Of a DNA stretch of 10,220 nucleotides, positions 6,459-10,220 are shown in pieces (position 1 is the first letter of the stretch; every line of letters starts with the position of its first letter). Location: positions 1 to 10,220 of the forward strand of contig JBAYRO010000105.1 of the NCBI GenBank assembly GCA_041676645.1, in the 5' to 3' direction. The position numbers and the translations under genes are program-made. The notes under the pieces were generated by a model. The model ran no database searches. It saw nothing but the letters and a program-made list of their open reading frames with translations, and was not told the origin of the DNA. This DNA comes from JAMLIN01 sp041676645 (GTDB lineage Bacteria > Pseudomonadota > Gammaproteobacteria > Burkholderiales > Burkholderiaceae_E).

Positions 6459-7031
6459 GTGACGACGGAACGACCCGATCACGGGGAGGAGCGGCCCGCG
6501 GGCACGCCCTCCCCGGACGGCGCCGTGCCCGCGCCCGATGCGGACGCAGCCCCGCCGACGCCCTTCATGCCTTCCAAGCGCAACTACCGCTGGGAGGACT
6601 GGGTCGGCGGCGTGGTGATGAGCCTGTTGACGCTGATCACCTTCGCCAACGTGCTGGTGCGCTACTTCACCAACCAGTCGTTCGCCTGGACCGAGGAGAT
6701 CTCGATCAGCCTGATGGTGATCCTGACGCTGGTCGCGGCAAGCGCCGCCGTCGTGCGTGACCGACACATCCGGGTCGAGATCGTCTTCTATGGCGGCAGC
6801 AAGGCACGGCGCCGCTGGCTCGGCGTGCTCACGGGCGTCGCCACCATCGTCGCCTTCGCGATCCTCTCCGTGCTGGGCGGGCAGCTCGCCTGGGACGACT
6901 ACCGCTACGAAGTGACGTCACCCGGCATCGGGGTGCCGCAGTGGTGGTACACGGTGACCATGCCGCTGCTGTGCATCGTCATCACCTGGCGCGCCTTCCA
7001 GTACCTCGTCACCGTCTGGAAGGATCGCTGA
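6459..7031 (+). CDS. dctQ: TRAP transporter small membrane subunit (DctQ family)
   Basis: The 190-residue frame encodes the four-helix small subunit of the TRAP transporter, with membrane spans at about 49-70, 81-99, 118-143 and 161-185. Family features are FANVLVRYF (62-70), FAWTEEISI (75-83) and the loop DRHIRVEIVF (101-110). The N-terminal 40 residues before RWEDW are hydrophilic and rich in Pro, Ala and Asp, longer than usual. The GTG at 6459 lacks a clear Shine-Dalgarno and the first ATG in frame (6567) also lacks one, but starts close to the conserved region. GGGGAGGAG at 6484-6492 looks like a ribosome site but no start codon follows at proper spacing. The start is therefore uncertain, between 6459 and 6567. 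It lies 34 bases after dctP and seven before dctM, and should assemble with DctM in the inner membrane. Confidence 0.88.
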   Translation: MTTERPDHGEERPAGTPSPDGAVPAPDADAAPPTPFMPSKRNYRWEDWVGGVVMSLLTLITFANVLVRYFTNQSFAWTEEISISLMVILTLVAASAAVVRDRHIRVEIVFYGGSKARRRWLGVLTGVATIVAFAILSVLGGQLAWDDYRYEVTSPGIGVPQWWYTVTMPLLCIVITWRAFQYLVTVWKDR

Positions 7032-7038
7032 TCCCGCC

Positions 7039-8322
7039 ATGATCGCGACCCTGAGTTTCCTTGCGTTCGCCCTGCTGCTGGTGCTGGGTGTGCCGATCGG
7101 CGTCGCGCTGATGATCGGCGGCTCGATCGCGATCGGCGCCGCCGAGCTGGGTTGGCTCGCGCTGCCCAACAACTTCTACGCCGGCATCGCCAAGTACCCG
7201 CTGCTCGCGCTGCCGATGTTCGTGCTCGTGGGCGTGCTCTTCGAGCGCTCCGGCGTCGCCGAGCGGCTCGTCACCTTCGCCTCGGCCATCTTCGGGCGCG
7301 GCCCCGGCATGCTGCCGATGATCGCCATCCTGGTGGCGATGCTGCTGGGCGGCATCTCGGGCTCCGGCCCCGCCACCGCCGCCGCGGTGGGCGGCGTGAT
7401 GCTCGTCGCCATGCGCAGGGCCGGCTACCCCGCACCGTTCTCGGCCAGTGTCATCGGCGCGGCCTCCGCCATCGACATCCTGATCCCGCCCTCGATCGCC
7501 TTCATCGTGTACTCGGTGCTGGTACCCGGCGCCTCGGTGCCCGCCCTGTTCGCCGCCGGCCTGATCCCGGGTGTTCTGACCGGCCTGACGCTGATCATCC
7601 CCGCCATCTGGCTGTCGCGGCGCCACGGCTTCGGCCAGCACGAGCACGCCGAAGCCCGGCCTCCGTTCTGGTCATCGCTGCGCGAGGCCTCCTGGGGCCT
7701 GGCCGCGCCGGTGCTCATCCTCGGCGGCATGCGCGCCGGCTGGTTCACGCCCACCGAAGCCGCCGTGGTCGCCGTCGTCTACGGCCTGTTCGTGGGCATG
7801 GTGATCCACCGCACGATCCGGATGCGCGACGTCATGGACATCTTCGCCGACGCCGCCGAAATCTCCGGGATCATCCTGGTCGTCGTCGCGCTGGCGAGCA
7901 TCTTCGCCTACGCTGTCAACACCCTCGGGCTGATCGACCCGATGGTCAACTTCGTGACCAACAGCGGCCTGGGCGAGACTGGCGCCATCGCGATGATCGT
8001 CCTCGTACTGCTGGGGATGGGCATGGTGCTCGACGGCATCTCGATCTTCCTGATCTTCGTGCCGCTGCTGATGCCGCTCATGCGGTTCTACGAGTGGGAT
8101 CCCGTCTGGTTCGGCGTCATCCTGACCTACATGGTCGCCATCGGCCAGTTCACCCCACCCCTGGCGGTGAACCTGATGATCACCTCCAAGCTCGCCGGCA
8201 TCGGCATCGAGCAGACCGTGCGCTGGGTGCTCTGGTTCGTCGCCGCGATGCTGCTGCTGCTGATTGCGCTGATCAACTTCCCCGAGATCTCGATCTGGCT
8301 GCCGAGGGTGCTGGGGTATTGA
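7039..8322 (+). CDS. dctM: TRAP transporter large membrane subunit (DctM family)
   Basis: The 427-residue, highly hydrophobic protein is the translocating subunit of the TRAP system and uses an ion gradient to move the substrate delivered by DctP. Recognisable blocks are LGVPIGVALMIGG (16-28), KYPLLALPMFVLVGVLFERS (52-71), LLGGISGSGPATAAAVGG (102-119), IDILIPPSIAFIVYS (145-159), GWFTPTEAAVVAVVYG (234-249) and GQFTPPLAVNLM (369-380). About a dozen membrane segments can be drawn, with a charged cytoplasmic loop at about 193-217. GGAAGGA at 7018-7024, inside the end of dctQ, is a rather distant ribosome site (14 bases), so coupling to dctQ translation is likely. It is the last gene of the rightward unit; no clear intrinsic terminator follows. 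Confidence 0.93.
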   Translation: MIATLSFLAFALLLVLGVPIGVALMIGGSIAIGAAELGWLALPNNFYAGIAKYPLLALPMFVLVGVLFERSGVAERLVTFASAIFGRGPGMLPMIAILVAMLLGGISGSGPATAAAVGGVMLVAMRRAGYPAPFSASVIGAASAIDILIPPSIAFIVYSVLVPGASVPALFAAGLIPGVLTGLTLIIPAIWLSRRHGFGQHEHAEARPPFWSSLREASWGLAAPVLILGGMRAGWFTPTEAAVVAVVYGLFVGMVIHRTIRMRDVMDIFADAAEISGIILVVVALASIFAYAVNTLGLIDPMVNFVTNSGLGETGAIAMIVLVLLGMGMVLDGISIFLIFVPLLMPLMRFYEWDPVWFGVILTYMVAIGQFTPPLAVNLMITSKLAGIGIEQTVRWVLWFVAAMLLLLIALINFPEISIWLPRVLGY

Positions 8323-8595
8323 GGGCGAATCGGGGCTCGAATTGACATCCCACGCAAATGGGGTGACAACGCTCTGGCATCCCCCGCCTTGCAAATGTCT
8401 CGCGCCATAGGTATCGATGACGGTTCGATCGTTCGACGAAAGTTTCAGATCAGGCATGAGCAGACATGCTCGTTGATCCGATGCTTAGGCAAGCATCAAC
8501 GTAATCGATGGTAGTCAGAGCGCGCTGAATGGCGACTTCCGGACTCTGCGCGGCGTGAAACCCTCCGAGACTGGCGCTCATACGGACTGTTTGTC
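8323..8595. other. Intergenic region after dctM, lower GC
   Basis: The 273 bases hold no ORF I can support. TTGACA at 8342-8347 resembles a -35 box, but the hexamer 17 bases on is GACAAC, a poor -10. There is no stem plus T-run to end the TRAP transcript. The main structure is the pair of overlapping hairpins at 8448-8501. Base composition is visibly closer to even than in the genes on its left. Confidence 0.5.
8448..8501. promoter_or_regulatory. Two overlapping, mutually exclusive hairpins upstream of the Phd gene
   Basis: Hairpin 1 (8448-8478) pairs GATCA (8448-8452) with TGATC (8474-8478) and, inside, GAGCA (8458-8462) with TGCTC (8467-8471). Hairpin 2 (8471-8501) pairs CGTT (8471-8474) with AACG (8498-8501) and GATGCTT (8480-8486) with AAGCATC (8491-8497) around an AGGC loop, with a five-base bulge GATCC on one side. 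Bases 8471-8478 are needed by both, so only one can form. It lies about 95 bases before the antitoxin ATG. An operator, an attenuator-like leader or the remnant end of a mobile element are all possible. Confidence 0.4.
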
Positions 8596-8823
8596 ATGCA
8601 CATCGACGCTACCGAATTCAAGGCCAGGTGTTTGAACCTCATCGACGAGGTTGTCGCTACACGTCAAGCAGTAGTGATTACCAAGCATGGCAAGCCGATC
8701 GCGCGAATCGTGCCAATCGAGGACGAAGTGTCGTCGACTAATCTCTTCGGTCACATGGAAGGCACAGGAAAGATCGTCGGCGACATTATCGACACTTCGC
8801 CCGAACTCGAATTAGCCGAGTGA
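8596..8823 (+). CDS. Phd/YefM-family antitoxin, no toxin partner visible
   Basis: The 75-residue product has the full Phd/YefM layout. The N-terminal DNA-binding and dimerisation part carries IDATEFKARCLNLIDEV (3-19) and the hallmark VVITKHGKPIARIVPIE (26-42). The C-terminal tail LFGHMEGTGKIVGDI (50-64) resembles the toxin-neutralising tail of antitoxins paired with VapC (PIN-domain) ribonucleases. Such genes normally overlap or abut their toxin gene. Here none of the downstream plus-strand frames shows a PIN domain: there is no start like LLDTHALLW and no acidic quartet. The gene is therefore solitary. The Shine-Dalgarno is weak. G+C is near 50% by counting the first 105 bases, clearly below its neighbours, in line with horizontal acquisition. 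It may autoregulate through its upstream region. The family call is confident; a working toxin-antitoxin role here is not supported. Confidence 0.85.
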   Translation: MHIDATEFKARCLNLIDEVVATRQAVVITKHGKPIARIVPIEDEVSSTNLFGHMEGTGKIVGDIIDTSPELELAE

Positions 8824-9105
8824 GGTGCCCGAACGATTCATGCAGGCGGCCACACGCAATCTGGCGCCCGCCAGCCTGGACATGGAGATCGACTCGATCC
8901 TGGTTGACGGCGACACTGCGGGCGCGCTGACCTCGCCTGCACGCCTGTTGCGGTGCTCCCGAACCTCGGGCAGGCTGGCGCCAGGACGCTGCCTGCTGAC
9001 GGCGGCGGCCGATGCATGGCAGGAACCCGGGCGCCTGCGCCAGAATACGAGGCTGAATAAAGGCGGTAGCATTCCAACTGGCAGGCCGGATACTGAGGAT
9101 CGAAT
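8824..9105. other. Intergenic region before the peptidoglycan-binding protein gene
   Basis: This 282-base stretch sits where a toxin gene would be expected. A plus-strand open frame begins at GTG 8825 and runs to 9256, but it overlaps the next real gene by about 150 bases, is Arg/Pro/Ser-rich toward its end and resembles nothing I know. I find no PIN-domain remnant in any plus frame. GAGGA at 9095-9099 is the ribosome site of the following gene. I see no convincing promoter or terminator. Confidence 0.4.
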
Positions 9106-10220
9106 TTGGCGGCAAGCGGAGAAACCGAGGACCACAAAGCGAAAGCCAGGGGCTTTGCAGGGCTTTCCCTGCTCGTGTCCGATGTGGACACGATCCTGCG
9201 CTCCGTCGGCCGGCCGGAAGCTCCCGCCAGGCTCGAAGAGCCTGCCCGTCCCGTAGCGGGCGCCGGGGATCCGCATATCGCCCCCATCGCGGCCGGGTAT
9301 CCCGCCGCCGAGGCGGACGAGTTCGCTGTCGCTCGCCAGGCTGGCGCCGCCCCGATCGCCGCGCCGCTCTTTGCGCCGGTGGACGATCTGCCGCCCTCGC
9401 GTCCTCCCCGCTCGTCGTGGCGCATGCCCATCCTGGCCGCCGGGATTGCCGGGATCATTGCCGCGATCTGGCTTTTCAGCCCGATCGGGGAACAGGGCGA
9501 ACCTCCCGATCTGACGCCCGGCGACCAGATCGCCACCACGACGCCTTCTCCGGCACCCTCCTCGCCCGCACCCGTTGCGGCAGGGACGGCCGAGCCGACG
9601 GAAACACCGCCTCCGGCCGACGCCGCCGCGGCTTCTGCCCGCCCCGAAGCCCAGGGCCAGGAGGGGGGATCCGAAACCACCCGGGTAGAGCAGGCCGCGC
9701 CCGGCGAAGCATCCGCCGAATCGTCCGCTCGATCGCCTACCGAATCGCCCACCCAGTCGCCCGCGGTCGAGCCGCAGGCGGCCGAACAGCAGCCCGAACC
9801 GGATACCACCACGCTTGCCGCCCAGCGCCGGCTGCGGGAGCTGGGCTACAGCACCGGCAACGTCGACGGCGTTCCGGACTCGCGCACCCGGGAAGCCATC
9901 GTCGCGTTCCAGGTCGATCACGGGCATAACGCATCGGGGGTCGCGGATGCCGCCCTGCTGCGCCAGCTGGACGCGGCGCTGGTACGCGTGCACATAGACG
10001 GGGATACCGACTCCGGCGCGGCGCAAACGACGGCAACATCGTCGCCACCCGGCGCCGCCGAGGCAACGGCGGCGATAACGGCTGCGGCGACGGCATCCAC
10101 AGCGCCGCCATCGACAGCCGCGGCACCGGCGCCAGCACCGACTGCGATGGCCCCGACGCCGACGGCACCGGCGTCGGAAGCACCCGCCGCGCCCTCGCCC
10201 TCGCCCGCGCCCGCGCCCGC
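9106..10220 (+). CDS. Single-pass membrane protein with peptidoglycan-binding domain, cut by right edge
   Basis: This frame has no stop before the window ends, so at least 371 residues are encoded and the C-terminus is missing. It starts after a TGA at 9094-9096; TTG at 9106 has GAGGA (9095-9099) six bases upstream, the best start available. Residues 1-105 are cytoplasmic and include RGFAGLSLLVSDVDTIL (15-31). One membrane span follows at about 107-124 (ILAAGIAGIIAAIWLF), preceded by Arg residues, so the rest faces the periplasm. A linker rich in Pro, Ala, Glu and Ser leads to a PG_binding_1-type domain at about 236-292 (QRRLRELGYSTGNVDG, then TREAIVAFQ). A second Ala/Pro/Thr-rich linker runs to the edge, so a further domain probably lies beyond. 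It could anchor to the cell wall as a scaffold or carry an enzyme domain. Domain and topology are well supported; function is unknown. Confidence 0.8.
   Translation, partial: MAASGETEDHKAKARGFAGLSLLVSDVDTILRSVGRPEAPARLEEPARPVAGAGDPHIAPIAAGYPAAEADEFAVARQAGAAPIAAPLFAPVDDLPPSRPPRSSWRMPILAAGIAGIIAAIWLFSPIGEQGEPPDLTPGDQIATTTPSPAPSSPAPVAAGTAEPTETPPPADAAAASARPEAQGQEGGSETTRVEQAAPGEASAESSARSPTESPTQSPAVEPQAAEQQPEPDTTTLAAQRRLRELGYSTGNVDGVPDSRTREAIVAFQVDHGHNASGVADAALLRQLDAALVRVHIDGDTDSGAAQTTATSSPPGAAEATAAITAAATASTAPPSTAAAPAPAPTAMAPTPTAPASEAPAAPSPSPAPAP
10191..10220 (+). repeat. Hexanucleotide tandem repeat in the Pro-rich linker
   Basis: Five consecutive six-base units, GCCCTC twice then GCCCGC three times, reach the right edge and probably continue. 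They encode alternating Pro with Ser or Ala in the peptidoglycan-binding protein. Because the unit is two codons, gain or loss of copies keeps the frame and changes only linker length. Confidence 0.7.

Noticed and set aside
8342..8370. TTGACA with 17-base spacing as a promoter
   Set aside because: The -10 position reads GACAAC, matching only three of six consensus bases, and it lies about 250 bases before the next gene.
8825..9256. Plus-strand open frame right after the Phd stop, considered as the toxin
   Set aside because: It lacks the PIN-domain start and acidic residues, and overlaps the next gene by about 150 bases in another frame.
8812..10026. 404-codon minus-strand open frame, Gly/Arg-rich
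   Set aside because: It is antisense to the peptidoglycan-binding protein gene, which has a membrane span and domain in the right order; the Gly/Arg richness mirrors its Pro/Ala linkers.

Overview
The window is GC-rich (most coding sequence looks well above 60% G+C by eye) and densely packed. Its gene content is typical of a high-GC Pseudomonadota: a TRAP transporter, a Tat-type signal peptide, an acyl-CoA dehydrogenase with a thiolase, and a two-gene E1 component of a 2-oxoacid dehydrogenase. The sequence alone does not settle the class (alpha, beta or gamma).

Layout. (1) Bases 1-600 are a lower-GC flank. They hold a possible 51-codon ORF behind a perfect Shine-Dalgarno and a short HTH gene of the HigA/'addiction module antidote' type, with no toxin visible. 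(2) Bases 602-2985 are a leftward two-gene unit: a thiolase followed by an acyl-CoA dehydrogenase. (3) Bases 2986-3253 are a divergent promoter region with a large nested inverted repeat and, nearer the rightward genes, a TATACT box followed by two TTTC/GAAA dyads. (4) Bases 3254-5268 are a rightward pair of overlapping genes for the alpha and beta subunits of a thiamine-diphosphate E1 dehydrogenase. (5) Bases 5375-8322 are a complete tripartite TRAP transporter (DctP, DctQ, DctM). (6) Bases 8323-9105 are a second lower-GC stretch with two overlapping hairpins and a solitary Phd/YefM antitoxin gene. (7) From 9106 to the right edge runs an incomplete gene for a single-pass membrane protein with a periplasmic peptidoglycan-binding domain; it begins at a TTG codon and is easy to miss.

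How the parts may work together (inference). The TRAP system would import an organic acid. The E1 pair would start oxidative decarboxylation of a 2-oxoacid to an acyl-CoA, using E2 and E3 encoded elsewhere. The acyl-CoA dehydrogenase would desaturate an acyl-CoA and the thiolase would cleave a 3-oxoacyl-CoA. Enoyl-CoA hydratase, 3-hydroxyacyl-CoA dehydrogenase, E2 and E3 are all absent from the window, so the pathway is incomplete here and the substrate cannot be named.

I did not find a clearly new multi-gene system. The points most worth a second look are the structured divergent promoter, the mutually exclusive hairpins next to the orphan Phd gene, the two toxin-less antitoxin genes at the flanks of the metabolic block, the E1 pair without E2/E3, and the TTG-initiated peptidoglycan-binding protein.
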